In this document: piece after piece, positions 30,840 through 39,484 of the stretch
How the letters are laid out: each line of letters starts with the position of its first letter
Position numbering within the stretch: position 1 is the stretch's first letter
Program-made: the position numbers and the translations under genes
Assembly: GCF_009709555.1 (NCBI RefSeq)
Contig: NZ_WJBG01000112.1
Span: forward strand, 1 to 64,000
Reading direction: 5' to 3'
Source: Streptomyces blattellae
GTDB lineage: Bacteria; Actinomycetota; Actinomycetes; Streptomycetales; Streptomycetaceae
DNA length: 64,000 bases
The notes under the pieces: generated by a model
What the model was told of the DNA's origin: nothing
The model's database searches: none
What the model saw: the letters and a program-made list of their open reading frames with translations, nothing else

Positions 30840-31666
30840 TGAGTGTGTACGGGGGACATCAGGGATACGGCTCGGGTGGTCCGGGTATGTCTGGCCCCAT
30901 GCAGGGATCTACCGGCTCGAACGAGCACGAGACCGTCGGCGCCTACGCCCTCGGGATCCTCGACGACGCCGAGGCAACCGCTTTTGAAGCGCATCTCGCG
31001 ACCTGCGAATGGTGCGCTCAGCAGCTCGACGAACTCGCGGGGATGGAGCCGATGCTGGCCGCCCTCGCGGACCTGCCCGGCACCGGTACGCCCGCCATCG
31101 GCGAGTCGCTGTCCGCCAAGCCCTCTCCACGGCTCGCGGAGAAGCTGGTCCACGAGGTCGTCGAGCGACGCGCCATGACCCGCCGCCGCTCCTTCTACAT
31201 GGTGGCGGCCGCGGCCGCGCTGATCGTCGGCGGTCCGGTCGCCGCGGTGGCGACGACGGCCGGCGACGACGGCGGTTCGGGAGGCAACCAGACGCTCGCG
31301 GCCAGCCCGGCCAAGGCAGCCTTCGACCAGATGTCCGACAAGATCACGGCGACCGACCCGACGACCAAGGTCAGCGCGACCGTCGCCCTGCAGGAGAAGG
31401 CCTGGGGCACCGACACCGTCCTGGAGCTCAAGAACGTCAAGGGCCCCTTGAAGTGCTCCCTGATCGCCGTCGGCAAGAACGGCGAACGCGAGACGATCAC
31501 CTCGTGGTCCGTCCCGGACTGGGGCTACGGCATCGAGAACGCCAAGACCGAGCAGGCGAGAAACCCGCTCTACGTCCAGGGGGGTGCCGCCTTCACCCCG
31601 AACGAGATCGATCACTTCGAGGTCATGACCTTCGAGGGGAAGCGGCTGGTCGAGGTGGACGCATAG
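30836..31666 (+). CDS. Membrane-anchored zinc anti-sigma factor (ZAS)
   Basis: A 276-residue partner of the upstream ECF sigma factor. After a Gly-rich head, the anti-sigma domain (about residues 28-75) contains the ZAS motif HLATCEWC. A single transmembrane helix lies at about 118-142 (MVAAAAALIVGGPVAAVATT), and the outer C-terminal domain (about 150-276) would sense an envelope signal. GTG 30836 or ATG 30839 starts inside the sigma stop region. The HxxxCxxC motif often supports redox sensing, which is possible but unproven here. Confidence 0.9.
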   Translation: MMSVYGGHQGYGSGGPGMSGPMQGSTGSNEHETVGAYALGILDDAEATAFEAHLATCEWCAQQLDELAGMEPMLAALADLPGTGTPAIGESLSAKPSPRLAEKLVHEVVERRAMTRRRSFYMVAAAAALIVGGPVAAVATTAGDDGGSGGNQTLAASPAKAAFDQMSDKITATDPTTKVSATVALQEKAWGTDTVLELKNVKGPLKCSLIAVGKNGERETITSWSVPDWGYGIENAKTEQARNPLYVQGGAAFTPNEIDHFEVMTFEGKRLVEVDA

Positions 31667-31726
31667 CTTTCCGGGGCCCTCTTCGCGTACCTTTGACGGC
31701 TGCCCAGCACGTCAGAAGGGGGCCCG

Positions 31727-34180
31727 GTGGCCGCTCAGGCTCAACAGGAAACCGCTCTCGGCTCCGCCCAGGACTCCGTACGCGACGACTCCGTGCGCGA
31801 GCGCGAGATCAGCGTCGAACAGCAACACCTGGACCGGGTGTACCAGCGGCTTGAGGAGAAGATCCACGAGGCCGAGTTCCTCATGCACGACGCCGCCAAG
31901 CGCGGCCAGGTCGGCACGCCCGGCGCACTCGCCGAGCGGGACGCGCAGGTCTTCCGGGCCGGCATCCACCTCAGCCGGCTGAACAACGAGTTCGAGGACT
32001 TCCTCTTCGGCCGGATCGACCTGCTGCTCGGCAAGGACGGCAAGAAGGGACCCGACGGCGCGTACACCGCGGTCGAGCCCGCCGACGGCGCCGTACGCGA
32101 CGACGGCACGGCCGACATCGCCGAAACCCTGCACATCGGCCGTATCGGCGTGCTCGACCAGGACTACGCACCGCTGGTCATCGACTGGCGTGCCCCCGCC
32201 GCCGCCCCCTTCTACCGCTCCACCCCGGTCGATCCGGGCCGGGTCGTCCGCCGCCGGGTGATCCGTTCCAAGGGCCGCCGGGTCCTCGGAGTCGAGGACG
32301 ACCTGATGCGCCCCGAGCTGAAGGCCACGCTGGACGGCCATGCGCTCCCGGTGATCGGTGACGGCGCCCTGATGGCCGCCCTCGGGCAGGCCCGCAGCCA
32401 CACCATGCGCGACATCGTCGCCTCCATCCAGGCCGAGCAGGACCTGGTCATCCGTGCCCCCGCCGCCTCCGTGACCTACGTCGAGGGCGGACCCGGCACC
32501 GGCAAGACGGCGGTGGCGCTGCACCGGGCGGCGTATCTGCTGTACCAGGACCGGCGCCGGTACGCGGGCGGCATCCTCATCGTCTCGCCGACGCCGCTGC
32601 TGGTCGCGTACACCGAGGGCGTCCTCCCCTCCCTCGGCGAGGAGGGCCAGGTCGCCATCCGCGCCATCGGCTCCCTCGTCGACGGCACCGAGGCCACGCT
32701 GTACGACTCCCCGTCGGTGGCCCGCGCCAAGGGCTCGTACCGCATGCTGAAGGTGCTGCGGAAGGCGGCGCGGGGGGCGCTGGAGCTGGGGCGCGGTGCC
32801 GCGGCGGGGCGGCCTGCCGTCTCCGGCCAGCTCGCGTTGGGTGACGAGGGCGACGGTAGCGACGACGCCACGGCCACACCGGACGGGGCACCCGCACGGG
32901 ACGGGGCGCCCGCACCGAACGGAGCGCCCGCCGGTCCGCCCACCCGGCTGCGCGTGGTCGCCTTCGGGCGGCGGCTCGAACTTCAGGCGGCCGAGCTGGA
33001 ACGTATCCGCCACGCCGCCCTCGGCGGCACCGCCCCCGTGAACCTGCTCCGCCCGCGCGCCCGCAAGCTGCTCCTCGACGCGCTGTGGGAGCAGTCGGGC
33101 GCCGCGGCCCGGCACACCGACCCCGAGCTGGCCGCCGAGCTGCGGTCGTCGTTCGACGAGGACATCGTGTCCGAGGACGCCTTCGTCGCCTTCCTCGACG
33201 CCTGGTGGCCGGAGCTCACGCCGAAGCAGGTCCTGGCCGCCATGGCCGACGAACGCCGCCTCGGCCGCTGGGCCCGGAGGATCCTCAACCCCGGCGAGGT
33301 CCGCAAGGTGGCCCGTTCCCTCAAGCGGGACGGCCGCACCGTGCACGACATCGCCATGCTCGACGAGCTCCAGGCGATCCTCGGCACTCCCGCCCGCCCC
33401 CGCAGGAAGCGCGAGCTGGACCCGCTCGACCAGCTCACCGGGCTTGAGGAGCTGATGCCCGTACGCGAGGAGTCGCAGCGCGAGCGGGCCGAGCGGCTGG
33501 CGCAGGAGCGCGTCGAGTACGCGCACGTCATCGTCGACGAGGCGCAGGACCTCACGCCCATGCAGTGGCGCATGGTCGGCCGCCGCGGCCGGCACGCCAC
33601 CTGGACGGTCGTCGGCGACCCCGCCCAGTCCTCCTGGTCCGACCCCGAGGAGGCGGCTCAGGCCCGCGACGAGGCCCTCGGCACCCGCCCGCGCCGCCGC
33701 TTCCAGCTCACCGTGAACTACCGCAACCCCGCCGAGATCGCCGAACTGGCGGCGAAGGTACTGGCACTGGCCATGCCCGGCTCCGCGTCACCGAAGGCCG
33801 TCCGCTCCACCGGCGTCGAGCCGCGCTTCACCGCCGTCCGCGACTCCCTCGGCCGGACCGTCCGCGAGGAGGCCGCCCGGCTGCTCGACCGCGTCGACGG
33901 CACGGTCGGCGTCGTCGTCGCCATGAACCGGCGCGAGGAGGCCCGCCGCTGGCTCACCGGACTCGGCGACCGCGTGGTGGCACTGGGCAGCCTGGAGGCG
34001 AAGGGCCTGGAGTACGACGCGACGGTCGTCGTCTCACCGGCGGAGATCGCCGACGAGAGCCCGGCGGGCCTGCGTGTGCTGTACGTCGCACTGACCCGGG
34101 CCACCCAGCAGCTGACGGTGGTGTCGGGGGAGCGGGACGAGCCGGACGGCAACGGAGTCCCCGACCTTCTCCGGGAATGA
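31727..34180 (+). CDS. HelD-type UvrD/RecD-like ATPase
   Basis: An 817-residue helicase-like ATPase. An N-terminal coiled-coil arm (about 25-95) is followed by a split motor with Walker A GGPGTGKTA (about 255-263), motif II IVDEAQDLTPMQWR (about 602-615), and motif VI VALTRATQQL near the end. This is the HelD architecture, which in actinobacteria removes stalled RNA polymerase from DNA and RNA and can confer rifamycin tolerance. The central insert (about 360-420) is low complexity with repeated DGAPA units. GTG 31727 follows GAAGGGGG. Confidence 0.88.
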   Translation: MAAQAQQETALGSAQDSVRDDSVREREISVEQQHLDRVYQRLEEKIHEAEFLMHDAAKRGQVGTPGALAERDAQVFRAGIHLSRLNNEFEDFLFGRIDLLLGKDGKKGPDGAYTAVEPADGAVRDDGTADIAETLHIGRIGVLDQDYAPLVIDWRAPAAAPFYRSTPVDPGRVVRRRVIRSKGRRVLGVEDDLMRPELKATLDGHALPVIGDGALMAALGQARSHTMRDIVASIQAEQDLVIRAPAASVTYVEGGPGTGKTAVALHRAAYLLYQDRRRYAGGILIVSPTPLLVAYTEGVLPSLGEEGQVAIRAIGSLVDGTEATLYDSPSVARAKGSYRMLKVLRKAARGALELGRGAAAGRPAVSGQLALGDEGDGSDDATATPDGAPARDGAPAPNGAPAGPPTRLRVVAFGRRLELQAAELERIRHAALGGTAPVNLLRPRARKLLLDALWEQSGAAARHTDPELAAELRSSFDEDIVSEDAFVAFLDAWWPELTPKQVLAAMADERRLGRWARRILNPGEVRKVARSLKRDGRTVHDIAMLDELQAILGTPARPRRKRELDPLDQLTGLEELMPVREESQRERAERLAQERVEYAHVIVDEAQDLTPMQWRMVGRRGRHATWTVVGDPAQSSWSDPEEAAQARDEALGTRPRRRFQLTVNYRNPAEIAELAAKVLALAMPGSASPKAVRSTGVEPRFTAVRDSLGRTVREEAARLLDRVDGTVGVVVAMNRREEARRWLTGLGDRVVALGSLEAKGLEYDATVVVSPAEIADESPAGLRVLYVALTRATQQLTVVSGERDEPDGNGVPDLLRE

Positions 34181-34224
34181 TCCGGATGGACCCGGATGGA
34201 CGAGGACGGACTCCAGGTACGGGA

Positions 34225-34380
34225 ATGGCCTTACGGGATCCGTTTGTTAGCCTGGGTGTGGCACCGGCCCGATCCAAGCCCCCGGGCCCAACCTTCGTCG
34301 CTACGAGCGACCACTTGCCGCGAGGCGAGCATGGCGGGTCGGTGTCACTGAGCGTTCGAGAGGCTCACGTCACGATGTGA
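34225..34380 (+). CDS. Possible short leader ORF before the malic enzyme gene
   Basis: A 51-codon frame beginning MALRDPFVSLGVAPARS and ending ...REAHVTM with its TGA (34378-34380) inside the descending arm of the terminator hairpin. Codon 3 is TTA. There is no clear ribosome site and no recognised family. It may be chance, or a leader whose translation would disturb the hairpin. Confidence 0.25.
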   Translation: MALRDPFVSLGVAPARSKPPGPTFVATSDHLPRGEHGGSVSLSVREAHVTM

Positions 34381-34391
34381 CGTGAGCCTCT
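34359..34391 (+). terminator. Terminator upstream of the malic enzyme gene
   Basis: A 15-bp perfect stem (34359-34373 with 34377-34391), three-base loop, followed by TTCGCT. It probably ends helD transcription or acts as an attenuator. Confidence 0.8.
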
Positions 34392-34569
34392 TTCGCTGTG
34401 AAGCACCGCGGACCGCCGGAACGGACCGCCGCGAACGGACCGCCGTGAACCGCTGCGCACCGCTGTGAACAAAACGTCCGCAATCCAGGGCGGCTACCAG
34501 CTACCCGGCAGTAGGTGCGACGATCGGACGGCATCCAGCGTCAAACGGTGAAAGCAGAGGAAGTCGGCA

Positions 34570-35988
34570 ATGGCAACGGCGCCCAGCGTCTCCTACTCGA
34601 TGACGGTCCGGCTGGAGGTGCCCGCGAGCGGTACCGCGGTCTCCCAGCTCACCACGGCCGTCGAGTCCCACGGAGGCTCGGTGACCGGCCTCGACGTGAC
34701 CGCTTCCGGCCATGAGAAGCTCCGTATCGACGTCACCATCGCGGCGACCTCCACGACCCACGCCGACGAAATCGTCGAGCAGCTGCGCGGCATCGAGGGC
34801 GTCACCCTCGGCAAGGTCTCCGACCGTACGTTCCTCATGCACCTCGGCGGCAAGATCGAGATGGCGTCGAAGCACCCCATCCGCAACCGTGACGACCTGT
34901 CCATGGTCTACACGCCGGGGGTGGCCCGCGTCTGCATGGCGATCGCCGAGAACCCCGAGGACGCCCGCCGCCTCACCATCAAGCGCAACTCCGTTGCGGT
35001 CGTGACGGACGGCTCGGCGGTGCTGGGCCTCGGCAACATCGGCCCGAAGGCCGCGCTGCCCGTCATGGAGGGCAAGGCGGCCCTGTTCAAGCGGTTCGCC
35101 GGCATCGACGCCTGGCCGATCTGCCTGGACACCCAGGACACCGACGCGATCGTGGAGATCGTCAAGGCGATCGCCCCCGGGTTCGCCGGCATCAACCTTG
35201 AGGACATCTCCGCACCCCGCTGCTTCGAGATCGAGGCACGGCTGCGCGAGGCCCTCGACATCCCCGTCTTCCACGACGACCAGCACGGCACCGCGATCGT
35301 CGTGCTGGCCGCGCTCACCAACGCACTTCGCGTGGTGGGCAAGGGAGTTGAGAACGTACGGGTCGTCATGTCGGGCGCCGGCGCGGCCGGTACGGCGATC
35401 CTGAAGCTGCTCCTCGCCGCGGGCGTGAAGCACGCCGTCGTCGCCGACATCCACGGTGTCGTGCACGCCGGCCGCGAGGACCTGGTGGCCGCCGCCCCCG
35501 ACTCGCCGCTGCGCTGGATCGCCGACAACACCAACCCCGAGGGCGTCACCGGCACGCTCAGGGAGGCCGTGCGCGGCGCCGACGTCTTCATCGGCGTCTC
35601 CGCCCCGAACGTCCTCGACGCGGACGACGTGGCCGCCATGGCCGACGGCGCCATCGTGTTCGCGCTCGCGAATCCAGACCCCGAGGTCGATCCGGCAATC
35701 GCCCGTCAGACGGCGGCTGTTGTGGCCACCGGCCGCTCCGACTTCCCGAACCAGATCAACAACGTGCTGGTCTTCCCGGGCGTCTTCCGCGGTCTGCTCG
35801 ACGCCCAGTCCCGCACGGTCAACACCGAGATGATGCTCGCGGCTGCGAAGGCCCTGGCGGACGTGGTGACCGAGGACGAGCTCAACCCGAACTACATCGT
35901 CCCGAGCGTCTTCAACGACAAGGTCGCGGGCGCGGTGGCGGGTGCGGTGCGGGAGGCCGCCAAGGCGGCGGGTGCGTCGGCGTCGTAG
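34570..35988 (+). CDS. NAD(P)-dependent malic enzyme with N-terminal ACT-like domain
   Basis: A 472-residue enzyme that converts malate to pyruvate and CO2 with reduction of NAD(P), feeding pyruvate and reducing power. The N-terminal 85 residues look like an ACT regulatory domain (YSMTVRLEVPASGTAVSQL). The malic enzyme core follows with MVYTPGVARVC, the metal-binding FHDDQHGTA segment and the nucleotide-binding VVMSGAGAAGTA. GGAAGTC lies upstream of ATG 34570. The ACT domain suggests allosteric control. Confidence 0.93.
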   Translation: MATAPSVSYSMTVRLEVPASGTAVSQLTTAVESHGGSVTGLDVTASGHEKLRIDVTIAATSTTHADEIVEQLRGIEGVTLGKVSDRTFLMHLGGKIEMASKHPIRNRDDLSMVYTPGVARVCMAIAENPEDARRLTIKRNSVAVVTDGSAVLGLGNIGPKAALPVMEGKAALFKRFAGIDAWPICLDTQDTDAIVEIVKAIAPGFAGINLEDISAPRCFEIEARLREALDIPVFHDDQHGTAIVVLAALTNALRVVGKGVENVRVVMSGAGAAGTAILKLLLAAGVKHAVVADIHGVVHAGREDLVAAAPDSPLRWIADNTNPEGVTGTLREAVRGADVFIGVSAPNVLDADDVAAMADGAIVFALANPDPEVDPAIARQTAAVVATGRSDFPNQINNVLVFPGVFRGLLDAQSRTVNTEMMLAAAKALADVVTEDELNPNYIVPSVFNDKVAGAVAGAVREAAKAAGASAS

Positions 35989-36325
35989 GCTCGTCGGTGC
36001 GTGGCCTGCTGTGAGGATCGCCACGACGGGCCTCACCCCGGCGCGTCGCGGAACGCAGGGCCTTTGGCCGCCGTTTATCGTTGCGGCCAGGCTCAGCCCT
36101 CTTTTCGTGTGACTCCCAAGGGTGTTCTCACGACTCCTACGGGTGCCGGATTGGCTTTCCCGCCGCAGGTAGGGGCAGGATGCCTCCCTGGGCGCGAGGG
36201 TCCGACGGCGGACCCGGGTCCGGGGATTGTCCGAGGGCCCTGGCAGCATCGACGTCGCAGTGCCCGATATGCGGCTCCGCCGCGTGGCACGCCTCATACG
36301 GCAAGAAGAACACGGGAGTAACAAC
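35989..36325 (+). other. Intergenic region upstream of hupA
   Basis: A 337-bp non-coding stretch with no convincing gene. It probably carries the hupA promoter. GC-rich inverted segments (about 36208-36240) may form structure in the leader. A frame from 36081 running into the hupA start has a CPxCG pair but no start signal. Confidence 0.4.
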
Positions 36326-36607
36326 ATGAACCGCAGTGAGCTGGTGGCCGCGCTGGCCGACCGCGCCGAGGTGACCCGCAAGGACGCCGACGCCGTTCTG
36401 GCCGCGTTCGCCGAGACCGTCGGCGAGATCGTCGCCAAGGGCGACGAGAAGGTCACCATCCCCGGCTTCCTGACCTTCGAGCGCACCCACCGTGCCGCTC
36501 GCACCGCGCGCAACCCGCAGACCGGCGACCCCATCCAGATCCCGGCCGGCTACAGCGTGAAGGTCTCCGCGGGCAGCAAGCTCAAGGAAGCGGCCAAGGG
36601 TAACTAA
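36326..36607 (+). CDS. hupA: Nucleoid protein HU
   Basis: A 93-residue DNA-bending histone-like protein: MNRSELVAALADRAEVTRKDA helices, then the beta-arm region with IPGFLTFERTHRAARTARNP containing the GFxxF-like and RxxRNPxTG signatures. It lacks the long lysine-rich C-terminal tail, so it is the HupA type rather than the HupS type of Streptomyces. GGGAG precedes ATG 36326. A very strong terminator follows. Confidence 0.95.
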   Translation: MNRSELVAALADRAEVTRKDADAVLAAFAETVGEIVAKGDEKVTIPGFLTFERTHRAARTARNPQTGDPIQIPAGYSVKVSAGSKLKEAAKGN

Positions 36608-36661
36608 GACGGCCCCGCGCCCCTTGAGGGCGCGTGCCCCCTTGAGGGGCGCCGCACCAAC

Positions 36662-36705
36662 GCCGATGGGGCGGCCACCCGGACTCGGGTGGCCGCCCCA
36701 TCGGC
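36662..36705. terminator. Bidirectional terminator between hupA and murA
   Basis: A 19-bp perfect stem (36662-36680 with 36687-36705) with a 6-base loop, located between convergent hupA (stop 36607) and murA (stop 36720). Confidence 0.9.
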
Positions 36706-36719
36706 ATTCAGGCGATGTG

Positions 36720-38060
36720 TCAGCCGAGCGCCTTGCCCGGCAGCTCGACCTTCGCGCCCAGCTCCACGAGCTTCTCCATGAAGTTCTCGTAACCCCGGTT
36801 GATGAGGTCGATGCCGTGGACGCGGGATGTGCCCTGGGCCGCCAGTGCCGCGATCAGGTAGGAGAAGCCGCCGCGGAGGTCGGGGATGACCAGGTCGGCG
36901 CCCTGGAGCCTGGTGGGGCCGCTGACGACCGCCGAATGGAGGAAGTTGCGCTGGCCGAAGCGGCAGTCCGAGCCGCCGAGGCACTCGCGGTAGAGCTGGA
37001 TGTGGGCGCCCATCTGGTTCAGCGCGGAGGTGAAGCCGAGGCGGGACTCGTAGACCGTCTCGTGGATGATCGAGAGGCCTGTCGCCTGCGTGAGGGCCAC
37101 CACCAGCGGCTGCTGCCAGTCCGTCTGGAAGCCCGGGTGGACGTCCGTTTCGAGCGCGATGGACTTCAACTGGCCACCGGGGTGCCAGAAGCGGATGCCC
37201 TCGTCGTCGATCTCGAAGGCACCGCCCACCTTCCGGTAGGTGTTGAGGAACGTCATCATCGACCGCTGCTGTGCGCCACGGACGTAGATGTCGCCCTCGG
37301 TCGCCAGCGCCGCGGACGCCCAGGAGGCGGCTTCCAGACGGTCCGGGAGGGCGCGGTGGGTGTAGCCGCCCAGCTTGTCCACACCGGTGATGCGGATGGC
37401 GCGGTCGGTGTCCATCGCGATGATGGCGCCCATTTTCTGCAGGACGCAGATGAGGTCCTCGATCTCCGGTTCCACGGCGGCGTTGGAGAGCTCCGTCACG
37501 CCCTCCGCCAGCACCGCCGTCAGCAGCACCTGCTCGGTCGCGCCGACGGACGGGTACGGAAGCCTGATCTTGGTGCCGCGCAGCCGCTGCGGAGCCTCCA
37601 GGTACTGCCCGTCCGCCCGCTTCTCGATCTTCGCGCCGAACTGCCGCAGCACCTCGAAGTGGAAGTCGATGGGCCGGCCGCCGATGTCGCAGCCGCCGAG
37701 GCCGGGGATGAACGCGTGCCCGAGGCGGTGCAGCAGCGGACCGCAGAACAGGATGGGGATACGCGAAGAACCCGCGTGGGCATCGATGTCGGCGACATTC
37801 GCGCTCTCCACGTGCGACGGGTCCAGGACCAGTTCGCCCGGCTCCTCACCCGGACGGACCGTCACCCCGTGCAGTTGCAGCAGGCCGCGTACGACACGCA
37901 CGTCACGGATGTCCGGAACGTTGCGCAGTCGACTCGGCGCGCTGCCCAGCAGGGCGGCGACCATGGCCTTCGGTACGAGGTTCTTCGCACCGCGGACACG
38001 AATCTCGCCCTCCAGCGGGGTTCCGCCGTGGACAAGCAGGACATCGTCGTTGACGGTCAT
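36720..38060 (-). CDS. murA: UDP-N-acetylglucosamine 1-carboxyvinyltransferase MurA
   Basis: First committed enzyme of peptidoglycan synthesis, transferring enolpyruvate from PEP to UDP-GlcNAc; 446 residues. The active-site loop is GGCDIGGRP with Cys124, the residue attacked by fosfomycin. In mycobacteria this residue is Asp, so this enzyme should keep fosfomycin sensitivity. The N terminus VHGGTPLEGEIRVRGAKNLV matches the family. ATG 38060 starts MTVNDDVLLVHGG; the open frame extends upstream without coding character. It is convergent with hupA and divergent from yqgE. Confidence 0.93.
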   Translation of the reverse strand: MTVNDDVLLVHGGTPLEGEIRVRGAKNLVPKAMVAALLGSAPSRLRNVPDIRDVRVVRGLLQLHGVTVRPGEEPGELVLDPSHVESANVADIDAHAGSSRIPILFCGPLLHRLGHAFIPGLGGCDIGGRPIDFHFEVLRQFGAKIEKRADGQYLEAPQRLRGTKIRLPYPSVGATEQVLLTAVLAEGVTELSNAAVEPEIEDLICVLQKMGAIIAMDTDRAIRITGVDKLGGYTHRALPDRLEAASWASAALATEGDIYVRGAQQRSMMTFLNTYRKVGGAFEIDDEGIRFWHPGGQLKSIALETDVHPGFQTDWQQPLVVALTQATGLSIIHETVYESRLGFTSALNQMGAHIQLYRECLGGSDCRFGQRNFLHSAVVSGPTRLQGADLVIPDLRGGFSYLIAALAAQGTSRVHGIDLINRGYENFMEKLVELGAKVELPGKALG

Positions 38061-38357
38061 GTATCTCGCGTTCCGATGAGTTGGGCAGGGCCGGGGAAAC
38101 AGAGTAATCGCCGTCGGCCCCCCTTCCGTAAGCCCAAGGACCGCCCACTCCGTCATAGCTGTGTCACAACACGAAACGTGCGCAATCGGGCACAAGGGGT
38201 CACCGGCCGGATCGTGCGCCCGGGACGCACCTGTGAGCCCTCCCGTCTCCCACCACCACCCTCAAACGAGGCCTTACGCAGGCCACTCCTTTCATTCATG
38301 GCTGCATTCACTCCCGAACCCCCATTGCCTCCCCGCGCGGAGGGAAGATGCGGGATC

Positions 38358-38939
38358 ATGTCTGGCATGACCGAGGTGTCCTCGCTCACCGGGCGGTTGC
38401 TCGTGGCAACGCCCGCCCTGGCGGACCCGAACTTCGACCGCGCGGTGGTGCTCCTTCTCGACCACGACGAGGAGGGCTCGCTCGGCGTCGTCCTCAACCG
38501 CCCCACCCCGGTGGACGTGGGCGACATCCTGGAGGGCTGGGCGGATCTCGCCGGGGAGCCCGGTGTCGTCTTCCAGGGCGGCCCGGTCTCGCTGGACTCG
38601 GCCCTCGGTGTGGCCGTCATCCCCGGCGAGCCCGCGGGCGAGTCGGTCCCGCTGGGCTGGCGCCGGGTGCACGGCGCGATCGGGCTCGTGGACCTGGAGA
38701 CCCCGCCGGAACTGCTCGCCGCCGCCCTCGGCTCCCTGCGCATCTTCGCCGGTTACGCCGGCTGGGGTCCCGGCCAGTTGGAGGACGAACTGGTGGAGGG
38801 CGCCTGGTACGTCGTGGAGTCGGAGCCCGGCGACGTGTCCTCCCCGTCCCCGGAAAGACTCTGGCGCGAGGTCCTGCGCCGCCAGCGCAGTGAGCTGGCG
38901 ATGGTCGCCACGTACCCGGACGACCCTTCGCTCAACTGA
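38358..38939 (+). CDS. YqgE/AlgH family protein
   Basis: A 193-residue member of the UPF0301 (YqgE/AlgH) family, whose biochemical role is unknown. Conserved parts are the N-terminal LTGRLLVATPALADPNFDRAV, the GSLGVVLNRPT strand and FQGGPV; GYAGWGPGQLEDEL lies in the middle-to-C-terminal part. ATG 38358 or 38367 is the start; a GGAGGGAAG ribosome site lies at 38339-38347. It is divergent from murA, with about 300 bp of promoter region between. Confidence 0.92.
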   Translation: MSGMTEVSSLTGRLLVATPALADPNFDRAVVLLLDHDEEGSLGVVLNRPTPVDVGDILEGWADLAGEPGVVFQGGPVSLDSALGVAVIPGEPAGESVPLGWRRVHGAIGLVDLETPPELLAAALGSLRIFAGYAGWGPGQLEDELVEGAWYVVESEPGDVSSPSPERLWREVLRRQRSELAMVATYPDDPSLN

Positions 38940-38968
38940 TACATGTGAGCTTCAGTACCCTTGGGCCT

Positions 38969-39268
38969 ATGAGCACTCTTGAGCCCGAGCGCGGGACTGG
39001 TACGGGGACCCTCGTAGAGCCGACGCCGCAGGTGTCCCACGGCGACGGTGACCACGAGCGCTTCGCCCATTACGTCCAGAAGGACAAGATCATGGCGAGC
39101 GCCCTCGACGGCACCCCCGTCGTGGCGCTCTGCGGCAAGGTGTGGGTACCGGGCCGCGACCCGAAGAAGTACCCGGTATGTCCCATGTGCAAGGAGATCT
39201 ACGAGTCCATGGGCGCCGGCGGCGACGACAAGGGCAAGGGCGGCAAGGGCGGCAAGGGCGACAAGTAG
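38969..39268 (+). CDS. DUF3039 domain protein
   Basis: A 99-residue protein of the actinobacterial DUF3039 family. The body HERFAHYVQKDKIMASALDG and VVALCGKVWVPGRDPKKYPVCPMC contains three cysteines (ALCGK, VCPMC), possibly a metal site. The tail is a low-complexity GGDDKGKGGKGGKGDK run. Function is unknown. It lies 29 bp after yqgE and ends at a terminator, so it may be co-transcribed with yqgE. Confidence 0.88.
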   Translation: MSTLEPERGTGTGTLVEPTPQVSHGDGDHERFAHYVQKDKIMASALDGTPVVALCGKVWVPGRDPKKYPVCPMCKEIYESMGAGGDDKGKGGKGGKGDK

Positions 39269-39292
39269 CTCTCCGGCCGGTCGTACACAAGT

Positions 39293-39331
39293 AAGGCCCC
39301 CGAGGCGCGTTTTGCGTGCCTCGGGGGCCTT
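39293..39331 (+). terminator. Terminator after the DUF3039 gene
   Basis: AAGGCCCCCGAGGC (39293-39306) pairs with 39318-39331 around an 11-base loop, followed by TTGTG. Confidence 0.85.
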
Positions 39332-39374
39332 TGTGCTGTCCGCACGTTGCACGGGGTGCGTCTGCTGGTCACAG

Positions 39375-39390
39375 AGTGGTTGAGACCTCT
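39375..39390. promoter_or_regulatory. Putative DasR operator (dre site)
   Basis: AGTGGTTGAGACCTCT matches 13 of 16 positions of the dre consensus AGTGGTCTAGACCACT as I recall it. It lies about 95 bp upstream of the sugar-binding protein gene of an operon that ends with a hexosaminidase, the kind of target DasR controls in response to GlcNAc metabolites. Confidence 0.6.
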
Positions 39391-39484
39391 TGTGGTCGTG
39401 TTCACGCAGTCCCTAGCCTCCATCCTGTTGTGCAGAGCGAAACCGTCATTGCGTATGTTGCAACGCACTCCGGAGGATCACTCC

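Larger units (their letters stand above)
34181..34569 (+). other. Intergenic region between helD and malic enzyme genes
   Basis: It contains a possible 51-codon leader frame (34225-34380) and a strong hairpin at 34359-34391. Between 34400 and 34470 the sequence repeats GAACGGACCGCCG-like units. The malic enzyme start follows at 34570. Confidence 0.5.

Noticed and set aside
36081..36329. 82-codon frame with a CPxCG pair overlapping the hupA start
   Set aside because: It has no ribosome site, a poor start, an odd composition, and overlaps the start of hupA. It is best explained as chance.
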